A stretch of DNA of 51,694 nt. Source: Helicobacter_F equorum. Its GTDB lineage: Bacteria; Campylobacterota; Campylobacteria; Campylobacterales; Helicobacteraceae. The DNA is taken from contig NZ_JBHRZM010000008.1 of assembly GCF_042649585.1 (NCBI RefSeq), positions 1 to 51,694 of the forward strand. The letters are read 5' to 3'. The translations under genes were made by a program, and so were the position numbers. Each line of letters opens with the position of its first letter. The stretch's first letter is position 1. Positions 8,792-16,428 of this stretch are shown in pieces. The notes under the pieces are model-generated. The model saw only the letters and a program-made list of their open reading frames with translations, searched no databases and was not told the DNA's origin.

Positions 8792-10264
8792 TTAGTGTAT
8801 ATGGATAGAGAGGTTTGAGATTGGCTTTTGTAAGCGAGATACATTTTCCTTAGCAAGATATAAAGAATGACTAGAGTGAGCATGCAAGGATGTGTGTTTA
8901 TCGTTTTGTTCCAAGGTTAGGGTTATATGCGTACGCGTGTGTGGGGCTTTTGTAAGACATTGGGCTAATCCCAATATAAAGCTAAGCCACTGAATCTGTG
9001 AGAGTGGGGGCAGGGAATGTAGGGTCGGAGGGATTTTTGGAATTTTTTTATCGCTATATTCTATTAACAAAGCAATGAGTTCCCTCTGTGTGTGGGAAAA
9101 TCCATATTCTAATCCATTGAGTAGGATATATGCACCATGGAGATTTGTTTGATAAAAATTTAAAATAGTGCCAATAGGGCTAAGATATGCCGCGATCCCA
9201 AGTATATGACGAAGTTCTGTAGGGCAATTATGTAGCGGAGAGAGTGTATCAAAAAGATCTAGTGCAAGGGATTTTAGTTGGTTTGCATATTTTGTTTGCA
9301 ACAAAAACCGATCCTGTAAGCTTGCTACAGAAGGATTAAACCCATTAGGAAACTGATAGCATTGGTTGCGTAATAAATCTGCTAAAAACACGCCTTCTCG
9401 CACGCCTACACCACTTGTGATAACATTTTTAGCACCCAGATGCTCGACAATACTTGTAAAAATCAGCACGCCACTTGTGATGGTATCGATTCTATCTTGT
9501 GGAATATGGAGGTTTTGGAGTTTGTGTGCGGGCGAAGTAATAATTTTTTCAAAAAGTTTTTTGTGCTCTTTAGGACTAAATTCATAGCCATGGATTCTAT
9601 TAAGTGGATATTGTGTGTGTTTAATGAGCATTTTTGCCACTGCCCTAATTGTCCCACCTATGCCAAATACAGTATCATGCTGGTAGTGTTTTGGGATTTT
9701 GGCAAGCTCTTGAATGATATAAGCTCTTGCACTCTCAATGTCATTACGCGTATCAAAAAATAATTCTTTGATACGAATCGTGCCTATATTCAGAGAGATA
9801 AGGTCGATAATTTTACCATTTTGGATAAGTGCGCATTCTGTGCTACCACCGCCGATGTCAATGGTAATACCATCTTTTTTATGTACTAAATTTGCACAAG
9901 CCACACCTCCATAAAACGCCTCTTTTTGTCCGTCTATGATTTTGATATGGAGATTGCATTCTTTTTTGACACGCGTGAGGAATTCTTTGGCATTTGGGGC
10001 ATCGCGTATCGCGGAAGTTGCTACGCAAAAAAGCTTAGTAGTTTTATAGCTTTTGGCTATATTCAAAAATTCTTTGAGCGCAAAAAGTGCGCGCTGCATA
10101 GGAATCTCTTGAAGCATACCACCGTTTTCATAGCAACCTTCAGAGATTCGCACCTTAGATTTTATTTCGTGGATTAAATGAAATCCAAAGCGACTAGTTT
10201 TGCGAAAGATTGCCATCCTCGCAGAGTTAGAACCAATGTCGATGACGCTGGTAACCTTGGCCAT
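8792..10264 (-). CDS. ppx: Exopolyphosphatase / guanosine pentaphosphatase (Ppx/GppA)
   Basis: The 490-residue enzyme belongs to the ASKHA phosphatase superfamily. It has the N-terminal IDIGSNSARMAIF phosphate-binding loop, IDIGGGSTECAL near residue 138, and a VFGIGGTIRAVAKM segment. Members hydrolyse polyphosphate and/or pppGpp and so link phosphate storage to the stringent response. The C-terminal half resembles the HD-like extension of the long family members. Its ATG shares one base with the ferredoxin stop (TAATG), so the two are coupled, as in H. pylori HP0277-HP0278. Confidence 0.9.
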   Translation of the reverse strand: MAKVTSVIDIGSNSARMAIFRKTSRFGFHLIHEIKSKVRISEGCYENGGMLQEIPMQRALFALKEFLNIAKSYKTTKLFCVATSAIRDAPNAKEFLTRVKKECNLHIKIIDGQKEAFYGGVACANLVHKKDGITIDIGGGSTECALIQNGKIIDLISLNIGTIRIKELFFDTRNDIESARAYIIQELAKIPKHYQHDTVFGIGGTIRAVAKMLIKHTQYPLNRIHGYEFSPKEHKKLFEKIITSPAHKLQNLHIPQDRIDTITSGVLIFTSIVEHLGAKNVITSGVGVREGVFLADLLRNQCYQFPNGFNPSVASLQDRFLLQTKYANQLKSLALDLFDTLSPLHNCPTELRHILGIAAYLSPIGTILNFYQTNLHGAYILLNGLEYGFSHTQRELIALLIEYSDKKIPKIPPTLHSLPPLSQIQWLSFILGLAQCLTKAPHTRTHITLTLEQNDKHTSLHAHSSHSLYLAKENVSRLQKPISNLSIHIH

Positions 10265-10515
10265 TATTCTGACCTTTTGAGTTGCTCGGACTTATAACGG
10301 AGTTCTTCAATATTTTCTATGTTATCAGGATCTGGGACTATCGCATCTACTGGACATACTGGGATACAATTTGGCTCATCATAATACCCTATGCATTCTG
10401 TGCAACGATCAGGATCTATGACATAAAATGGATCATCTGCATCAATTGCTTCATTTGGGCATTCTTCCCTACACGCATCACAAGCAATGCATTCATCATT
10501 AATCATTAAAGCCAT
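10264..10515 (-). CDS. fdxA: 2[4Fe-4S] ferredoxin
   Basis: The 83-residue ferredoxin has two cluster motifs: CIACDACREECP near residues 9-20 and a second with an insertion, CTECIGYYDEPNCIPVCP, at residues 38-55. The second motif, in which eight residues separate the second and third cysteines, is typical of the Alvin-type ferredoxins that serve oxidoreductases such as pyruvate:acceptor enzymes. Partners are not in the window. An AAGGAG site precedes the ATG. It is the first gene of the envelope operon that runs to msrA. Confidence 0.93.
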   Translation of the reverse strand: MALMINDECIACDACREECPNEAIDADDPFYVIDPDRCTECIGYYDEPNCIPVCPVDAIVPDPDNIENIEELRYKSEQLKRSE

Positions 10516-10611
10516 TTTTTCTCCTTAAAAAGTGTAAAGAGTGTTTTTAACTAAAAGCCTGTTAATTTTTCCTTAAAATGCCAAAAAAGACAAGTTTATG
10601 CAAGGTTTAGT

Positions 10612-10617
10612 TACAAT
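10612..10617 (+). promoter_or_regulatory. Putative -10 box for the Gfo/Idh/MocA gene
   Basis: TACAAT 30 bases before the ATG fits a Helicobacter -10 hexamer. A second TACAAT at 10623-10628 is too close to the start for an ordinary leader. The 131-base gap also must hold the fdxA promoter on the other strand. Confidence 0.4.
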
Positions 10618-10646
10618 AAGAATACAATTTAGACGAAGGGCTAGTG

Positions 10647-11702
10647 ATGTTACGATGCGGAGTCGTGGGATATGGATATTGGGGTGTGAATGTTGCGCGC
10701 ACGCTTAGTGAGCTTAATGGCTTGGAACTATATGCGTTGTGCGAGATAGAATCTGAGCGCGCACACAATGCTCTAGAAGTTTTTCCATCTTTACGAATAT
10801 ATCAAGATTTTGAAGATTTTTTAGGCGATGAAAACATTGAGTGTGTGTTTATCATTACCCCACCACACACACATTTTGCCCTTGCAAAACAAGCTATAGA
10901 ATCTAAAAAGCATCTTTTTGTTGAGAAGCCACTTTGTATGAATTATGCAGATTCACAAAGGCTTTATGATTTAGCACACAAGCACAATGTTGTGCTTTTT
11001 TGCGATCATATATTTTTGCATGCGCCAGCAGTGCAATATCTCAAAACACATATTCATGAGTTTGGTAACATTGTTTCAATTACCGCGCGACGCATTAATT
11101 TAGGTTTGTTTCAGAGTGCTACTGATGTCGTATGGGATCTTGCAATCCATGATTTGAGTATCATTGATTATCTTGTGGGGCTTGATGTAAAGCGTGTGAG
11201 TGTTTTTAAGCAAAAATATTTACATTATCCAAATGATGCTTTTGCGGTGCTTAACCTTGAACTTAACGATGGTATTGTCGCAATGATTAATGTCTCGTGG
11301 CTTTCGCCTATTAAGGTTCGCGAGATGAGCATTGGCGGAAGTAAGCAAACTGCAATCTATGATGAAACACGCGTAGATAAGCTTAGAATCTATACAAGCG
11401 GTGTGGTGCTTGAAGAGAATCTACAAACCGATACCTTGCACCAAGCGATGGTAAAATATCGTTTAGGCGAGGTGCAAACACCACATCTTTCTAGGGAATT
11501 AGCCTTACACAGAAGTATCAAAGCATTTGCACATTTGGTGTATGCAAAGAGTTATATGATACAACAAGCAAGTGATATAACTTCTTGTTGCACGGATATA
11601 AGCACAAGTGAATCTATGATGCCATCATGGGGAGAAGCAGAATATCGCGATCATACACTGCGTGTTATGGCTGTGTTGGAGCGTTTGGAGTGTGCGTATT
11701 AG
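10647..11702 (+). CDS. Gfo/Idh/MocA family oxidoreductase
   Basis: The 351-residue protein starts with a Rossmann site (CGVVGYGYWG) and has the family EKP motif in FVEKPLCMNY near residue 96, with DHIFLHAPAV and a WDLAIHDLSI block further on. These enzymes oxidise or reduce sugar carbons with NAD(P); in bacteria many serve surface-sugar biosynthesis. I chose the ATG at 10647 over the GTG at 10644 because the AAGGG site is better spaced. It is a lone plus-strand gene. Its last 38 bases overlap the end of the convergent DUF2393 gene. The substrate is not predictable. Confidence 0.82.
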   Translation: MLRCGVVGYGYWGVNVARTLSELNGLELYALCEIESERAHNALEVFPSLRIYQDFEDFLGDENIECVFIITPPHTHFALAKQAIESKKHLFVEKPLCMNYADSQRLYDLAHKHNVVLFCDHIFLHAPAVQYLKTHIHEFGNIVSITARRINLGLFQSATDVVWDLAIHDLSIIDYLVGLDVKRVSVFKQKYLHYPNDAFAVLNLELNDGIVAMINVSWLSPIKVREMSIGGSKQTAIYDETRVDKLRIYTSGVVLEENLQTDTLHQAMVKYRLGEVQTPHLSRELALHRSIKAFAHLVYAKSYMIQQASDITSCCTDISTSESMMPSWGEAEYRDHTLRVMAVLERLECAY

Positions 11703-12264
11703 GTTGTGTGTCGTGTGTTTTGTGCAAAAGTTTGTTTAATCCATTGCTATTGTGGCAGTCGATGTAGAGTGTGTAATCAAAAGGTGGAGTGGGCGTAAAA
11801 TCATCAAAGATAAGTTGAAATCCATCGCTTTGATTTGGTTGGAGTTGCAGAGGAATGGTTTGCTTATAATGCTTTTTTGGATACACGCGACTAAGAGGTT
11901 TTAAAAACCCATCGTGTAAAATATCCACGCTAACTTCGCATGTAATAAATGGCGCAAAGCCTGTGTTTGTAACTTTGGCTTGGAGAAAAAACGCGTTGAT
12001 ATATTCAAGGCGTTTGCTTTGCAAGATGTGTATGTCTGTTTTGTAAAGAAAGTGTTGCATACAAAATTGCAACAAAAATGGCGCACTCACAAAGAGCATA
12101 AAACTGAGAAAAAAGAAAAATTTTGAGAAAAATCTGCGTCCTCTTAGTAATAATCCGAGCATAAAAAAAAGAACAAAAATAATAAACAATGCACCCATAA
12201 GTCCAATTTCATAAAATGCAAAGGTATCAAAAAAATTTTGTATAAGTGTTATGTAATCTTGCAT
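11665..12264 (-). CDS. DUF2393-type membrane protein
   Basis: The 199-residue protein has two N-terminal membrane segments (residues about 20-40 and 46-68) and then a soluble beta-rich domain ending in a threonine/proline-rich tail (DTQPNTHTPNAPTQP). The layout and length match the DUF2393 proteins that are widespread in Helicobacter and Campylobacter and have no known function. It follows hisIE after 3 bases and may be cotranscribed. The 3' end overlaps the convergent Gfo/Idh/MocA gene, so part of the low-complexity tail is encoded opposite another gene. Confidence 0.65.
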   Translation of the reverse strand: MQDYITLIQNFFDTFAFYEIGLMGALFIIFVLFFMLGLLLRGRRFFSKFFFFLSFMLFVSAPFLLQFCMQHFLYKTDIHILQSKRLEYINAFFLQAKVTNTGFAPFITCEVSVDILHDGFLKPLSRVYPKKHYKQTIPLQLQPNQSDGFQLIFDDFTPTPPFDYTLYIDCHNSNGLNKLLHKTHDTQPNTHTPNAPTQP

Positions 12265-12267
12265 GAT

Positions 12268-13044
12268 TTAGCTTTGGCGAGAGTTTTTCTCCTCTATCCC
12301 GCTTATTCCTTCTCTTCTTTGGAGTTCTTGATAGATTCTATCAGGACTAATGCCATAGAGCCCAAGCCCAACGAGCGTGTGATAGATTAAGTCACTGCAT
12401 TCATAAATAATCTCTTCTTCCTTAGCGTCTTTGAGTGCAAAAGTGAATTCCCCAGCTTCTTCAATGATTTTTTTACAAATGGTGTTGATTCCTTTGGCAT
12501 ACAATGAGGCAGTATAAGAGGTTTTTGGGTTATCTCCACGTTTTTGCAAAATGGTGTGATATAGTGAATCAATAATCCCATAAAGCTTTGTCGTATCTAT
12601 GATCGGTGTGTGTTCTTGCAAGTCTGTAGAATCTAGTGAATTTAAGGTTGTAAAAAAGCAACTTTTTGCTCCCGTATGACACGCCACACCCACTTGCCGT
12701 ACCATAAAAAGCAAGGTATCGCGATCACAATCAAGCTTTATAGATTCTATATGTTGGTAATGTCCGCTTTGTTCTCCCTTTTCCCAAATACGTTGTTTGG
12801 ATCGTGAGAAATAATGTGCTATTTTGCTTGTAAGACTTAGACTTAATGATTCTTGGTTGCTATAGGCTAACATTAAAACAGATTGATCATCTATACTTTG
12901 GACAATCGTAGGAATTAGGGGCGATTTTTTCCAATCAATGGCATTAAGAATTTGTGAGAGTGAGGCGCTATGAACTTGGTTTAGATTTTTGGAATCTTGT
13001 GGGGTATTTGTTATGGGTTGCAAACTCTGCGTAGTGGGTTTCAT
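12268..13044 (-). CDS. hisIE: Bifunctional HisI-HisE histidine biosynthesis enzyme
   Basis: The 258-residue protein joins phosphoribosyl-AMP cyclohydrolase (about residues 35-130) and phosphoribosyl-ATP pyrophosphohydrolase (about 150-250). The HisI part shows LDCDRDTLLFMV and VACHTGAKSCFF, with the zinc/magnesium-binding cysteines and aspartates. The HisE part shows KIIEEAGEF and the ECSDLIYH helix of the MazG-like fold. A 35-residue unconserved N-terminal lead precedes the catalytic core. No other his gene is in the window. Its ATG directly follows the stop of the SPFH gene (TAGATG). Confidence 0.93.
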   Translation of the reverse strand: MKPTTQSLQPITNTPQDSKNLNQVHSASLSQILNAIDWKKSPLIPTIVQSIDDQSVLMLAYSNQESLSLSLTSKIAHYFSRSKQRIWEKGEQSGHYQHIESIKLDCDRDTLLFMVRQVGVACHTGAKSCFFTTLNSLDSTDLQEHTPIIDTTKLYGIIDSLYHTILQKRGDNPKTSYTASLYAKGINTICKKIIEEAGEFTFALKDAKEEEIIYECSDLIYHTLVGLGLYGISPDRIYQELQRREGISGIEEKNSRQS

Positions 13045-14160
13045 CTATTGTGCGCCCACTGTGCTTTGTCGTTTGCTTTTAGAATCCACCCAAATATTTG
13101 GCACAGAACCACCTGGTGCTAGAAAAATTTGTGCATTCGTATTTTCTTTGAGTGCTTCGTTAAATTTACCTTGGACTTCGATTTGTCGCAAATCTAAAAG
13201 GCGTTGGCTTAGGCTATCGGCAATAAGTTTGTTAGCTTGAGATTGTGCTTTGGCTTCGATTGTGATTGCATCTGCCACACCTTGTGCTTTTACACGATTT
13301 GCATCCGCCTCACCTTTGGCAAGTGCAGCTACTTTCTCGGCTTCTTGCTTTGCTCTATCGACTTCATATCGTACTCTTTCGGCTTCTTGTCTCGCGACTT
13401 GGACTTGCTCAATTTGAGCCTTGATTTTTTCTGGCAACACAATTTCGCGTAGCTGCACAGAAGTAAGGGTTACAGGGTCATTTTTAAACTTACGAATCTC
13501 CGTTTCCATATTGATGGCAATTTCTTTGGCAATATCATCACGCTTGGTTGGCAATTCTTCTGCCGGATAGCGCCCTACGACACTTCGCACTACATCACGC
13601 ACGACAGGGTTGATGATCTTTTGCTCCCATGAGATTCCATACACGGCGATAGTTAGTGGAGCATTAACATCATTTAGCTGATATTGGACAGTAAGTTCGA
13701 TAGAAACCGTAAGTCCTCTTGAATCTAGCACGCTAATAGCATCGTTTCTAAAAATACCTTGGTTTTTGGCTATGGCACCCATATCTTCTGTGCGTGAAAA
13801 GTTTATTGTTCGCACACGCGTATCAACAATAATCACTTCTTGAAAAAATGGGATAAAAAAATGCAAACCAGGTTGTAGTGGTGTAGGTTCATATTTACCT
13901 GTAGTCACTTTGATCCCAACTTCACCGGAATTAATAATAACAAATGGGCGTTCAATGATAAGGATTAAGACAATGGCTACTAAGATAAGCAGAATGGTGA
14001 GTTTTTTGCCACTAGGTAAAAAATTACCAATATTGTCAAAATTATTTCCACCACTAAAAGGCGGTTTATTGTTATTATCGTTGCGTTTTGGTTCAGGGCG
14101 CTTGTTCTCATTCATTTGTGCGCGTTTGTTTTTGAGGTGTTCGTTAAGATCAATTGGCAT
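13045..14160 (-). CDS. SPFH/band 7 (prohibitin-like) membrane protein
   Basis: The 371-residue protein has a charged, asparagine-rich N terminus, one membrane span (ILLILVAIVLILIIE, about residues 54-70), a band 7 domain, and a long alanine/glutamate/lysine-rich coiled coil (about residues 250-320) ending in a short tail. HflK/prohibitin-type proteins oligomerise in the membrane and often control FtsH. The neighbour ilvE precedes it as in Campylobacter jejuni (Cj0268c-Cj0269c, from memory). AAGGA precedes the ATG. Confidence 0.85.
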   Translation of the reverse strand: MPIDLNEHLKNKRAQMNENKRPEPKRNDNNNKPPFSGGNNFDNIGNFLPSGKKLTILLILVAIVLILIIERPFVIINSGEVGIKVTTGKYEPTPLQPGLHFFIPFFQEVIIVDTRVRTINFSRTEDMGAIAKNQGIFRNDAISVLDSRGLTVSIELTVQYQLNDVNAPLTIAVYGISWEQKIINPVVRDVVRSVVGRYPAEELPTKRDDIAKEIAINMETEIRKFKNDPVTLTSVQLREIVLPEKIKAQIEQVQVARQEAERVRYEVDRAKQEAEKVAALAKGEADANRVKAQGVADAITIEAKAQSQANKLIADSLSQRLLDLRQIEVQGKFNEALKENTNAQIFLAPGGSVPNIWVDSKSKRQSTVGAQ

Positions 14161-14171
14161 AAGAATCCTTT

Positions 14172-15098
14172 TTAGATAAATGTGAGATATTTTCTGTATT
14201 TTTGACTTTTGCCTTGTACGATAGCAAAAAATTCCTCTTGGAGTCTCTTGGTGATAGGACCAGCTTTACCCTCACCAATTACGCGCCAATCTAACTCTCG
14301 AATAGGTGTAATTTCTGCAGCTGTTCCAGTAAAAAACGCTTCATTAGCAATATACACTTCATCGCGAGAGATTCTGCGTCGTTGTAGTGGAATGCCAAGA
14401 TCTTTAGCAAGTTCCACAACGGTGGCTTGTGTGATAGATTCTAGACTATTGTCATGTGGAGGAGTGATGAGCACACCATCACGCACGATAAAAAAGCACT
14501 CGCCGCTTCCTTCGGCTATGAATCCATTATCATCAAGGAGTAATGCTTCCTCGCACCCTGCGCTTATGGCTTCATATTTTGCCATTTGAGAATTAAGGTA
14601 GCCACCAGCAGATTTTGCTTTACCCATATGAGATTTTGTAGAGCTACGCGTAAAGGAGCTTGTTTTGACCTTGATACCATATTTGAGTGCATCATCACCC
14701 AAATACGCACCCCATTCCCAAGCAGCAATAGCGACATTTACCGGCGCGTGGACATGATAAAGTCCCATGACGCCATAGCCTAAATAGATAAGTGGTCGGA
14801 TATATACATTAGCTTTGTAGTCATCTTTATTAGCACGCAAAAGCTCAATTTGCGCATTTTCAAGTTCTGTTTGTGTATAAGGGCTTTTGATGCACACAAT
14901 CTTTGCTGAATCTAGAAGACGTCTTGTGTGATCTTGCAAACGAAAAATTGCTAAACCTTCTGGCGTCATGTAAGCCCTTGTGCCTTCAAACACAGCATTT
15001 CCATAATGCAGAGTGTGTGTTAGGATATGTGTAGTAGCTTCTGCCCAAGGGATTAGCTTACCATCTTTCCAAATATATTGCGCTTCTTTTAGCATCAT
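14172..15098 (-). CDS. ilvE: Branched-chain amino acid aminotransferase
   Basis: The 308-residue fold type IV PLP enzyme makes valine, leucine and isoleucine from their 2-oxo acids and glutamate. Visible marks are the HYGNAVFEGTRAY entry (about residue 31), the PLP lysine in the SAGGYLNSQMAKYEA region, EGSGECFFIV, and the C-terminal FFTGTAAEITPI phosphate loop. Two ATGs stand at 15098 and 15095; the second has better spacing to AGGAG, which would remove one methionine. The gene lies 11 bases upstream of the SPFH gene. Confidence 0.93.
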   Translation of the reverse strand: MMLKEAQYIWKDGKLIPWAEATTHILTHTLHYGNAVFEGTRAYMTPEGLAIFRLQDHTRRLLDSAKIVCIKSPYTQTELENAQIELLRANKDDYKANVYIRPLIYLGYGVMGLYHVHAPVNVAIAAWEWGAYLGDDALKYGIKVKTSSFTRSSTKSHMGKAKSAGGYLNSQMAKYEAISAGCEEALLLDDNGFIAEGSGECFFIVRDGVLITPPHDNSLESITQATVVELAKDLGIPLQRRRISRDEVYIANEAFFTGTAAEITPIRELDWRVIGEGKAGPITKRLQEEFFAIVQGKSQKYRKYLTFI

Positions 15099-15203
15099 AA
15101 GCTCCTAAGTTTGAAATCAAATCACTATAGCATTTAGATACAAATGCTAAGGAATGTGCCCAATGTTACACACAGAATCCAAAAATCCAAAAGATAAGTA
15201 ATC

Positions 15204-15593
15204 TTATCGTTTAGAGAATTGTGGTGATCTTCTTGCCTTTTTCTTACCATATTTTTTACGTTCTACCACTCTAGAATCTCTAGTGAGCAAACCTTTTGGC
15301 TTCAAAATCGCACGGAATGCAATGTCATAACTGTTAAGTGCCTTTGAGATACCATGTCGCAATGCTTCAGCTTGTGCAGAATACCCACCACCTAGAGTGT
15401 GAGCGATAATATCTACAGATTTTTCTTGTTTTGTCAAGATAAGTGGTTGCATAACTTTCATTTTGATTGCTTCGTGCCCACCAAGCCAATCATTAAGGCT
15501 TTGTCCATTGATAGTAAGCTTGCCACTACCATTTTGTAGCCATACTTTTGCGACTGCTGTTTTTCTTTTTCCTGTTGCATATACCTTTGCCAT
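15204..15593 (-). CDS. rpsI: 30S ribosomal protein S9
   Basis: The 129-residue protein begins with YATGKRKTAVAKVWL and ends with the basic KYGKKKARRSPQFSKR tail that reaches the P site. Length and sequence are standard. It follows rplM after two bases, the usual L13-S9 pair. Confidence 0.98.
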   Translation of the reverse strand: MAKVYATGKRKTAVAKVWLQNGSGKLTINGQSLNDWLGGHEAIKMKVMQPLILTKQEKSVDIIAHTLGGGYSAQAEALRHGISKALNSYDIAFRAILKPKGLLTRDSRVVERKKYGKKKARRSPQFSKR

Positions 15594-15595
15594 GA

Positions 15596-16039
15596 TTATT
15601 TTCCTTTAGCTACTTTGGTTGATTTGCTAACTTGAGCGTTATGAGGGTGCTCACTGCCTTTGTAGATCTTGAGTTTTTTTAACATCGCTCTACCAAGTTT
15701 TGTTTTTGGGAGCATACCACGCACCGCAAGGTGAAAAAGTTTTTCTGGAGATTTTTGTAGCATTTCTTCAAGTGTTTTGCTTTTTGTGCTACCAAAATAG
15801 CCAGAATGTGTGAAATATTCTTTATCCTTGAGCTTCATACCAGTAAATTTTACCTCTGTGGCATTGATGATCACAACAAAATCACCACAATCAACATTTG
15901 GCGTGAAACAAGGTTTATGTTTCCCTCGGAGAAGTGTGGCTGCTTGTGTGATAAGACGACCAAAGACTTGATCCTTTGCATCAAGCACAACCCATTGACG
16001 ATTGATATCATCTCGTGCTGCTATTTTTGTAAGTTCCAT
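15596..16039 (-). CDS. rplM: 50S ribosomal protein L13
   Basis: The 147-residue protein shows the L13 pattern WVVLDAKDQVFGRL, the LRGKHKP and VDCGDFVVIINA stretches and the VRGMLPKTKLGR block. It is first in the L13-S9 operon, with a likely TATAAT -10 box 39 bases upstream on the minus strand. Confidence 0.98.
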   Translation of the reverse strand: MELTKIAARDDINRQWVVLDAKDQVFGRLITQAATLLRGKHKPCFTPNVDCGDFVVIINATEVKFTGMKLKDKEYFTHSGYFGSTKSKTLEEMLQKSPEKLFHLAVRGMLPKTKLGRAMLKKLKIYKGSEHPHNAQVSKSTKVAKGK

Positions 16040-16428
16040 AGTAGAGTCCTTGCTAACTTAAGTGTTTTAGAGGTATTATTATAAGAGCTTTATAATTAAA
16101 TATAACTTAAATTAATGTATTTATAAGCTTAAATATCATGAAGCAATATGGTAGCAAATAGTATATATTATTTAATATAGTTTTAAGCTCTCTGGCTTTG
16201 TGTTATAATGTTTTTGTTTTATTAAGATTTTAAGAAAAGCTTGTGGTTCTTAAAAGAAGATTCCATAAATCATAACCTTTGGATACTATAAAAAGGGACT
16301 TTATGTAAGGACTTCCTTGAAAGAATCTAGCTTCATCAAGATTAAGGAGGTGGAGACAAACGATTTTAGTTGAATATGCCTTTTGTTTTAATTTTGCTGA
16401 AATTATAGCTTTGTTTAGAGGAGGAAAT
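16040..16428. promoter_or_regulatory. Divergent region between rplM and napA with two promoters
   Basis: These 389 bases hold no supported gene. On the minus strand, TATAAT at 16078-16083 is a likely -10 for rplM. On the plus strand, TATAAT at 16204-16209 would start a nap transcript near 16216, giving an unusually long leader of about 210 bases. The leader contains an AAGGAGG at 16343-16349 with only a seven-codon frame behind it, then a second, well-placed AGGAGGA directly before napA. Part of the leader could be a binding or RNA control element, but I see no known riboswitch. Confidence 0.5.
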
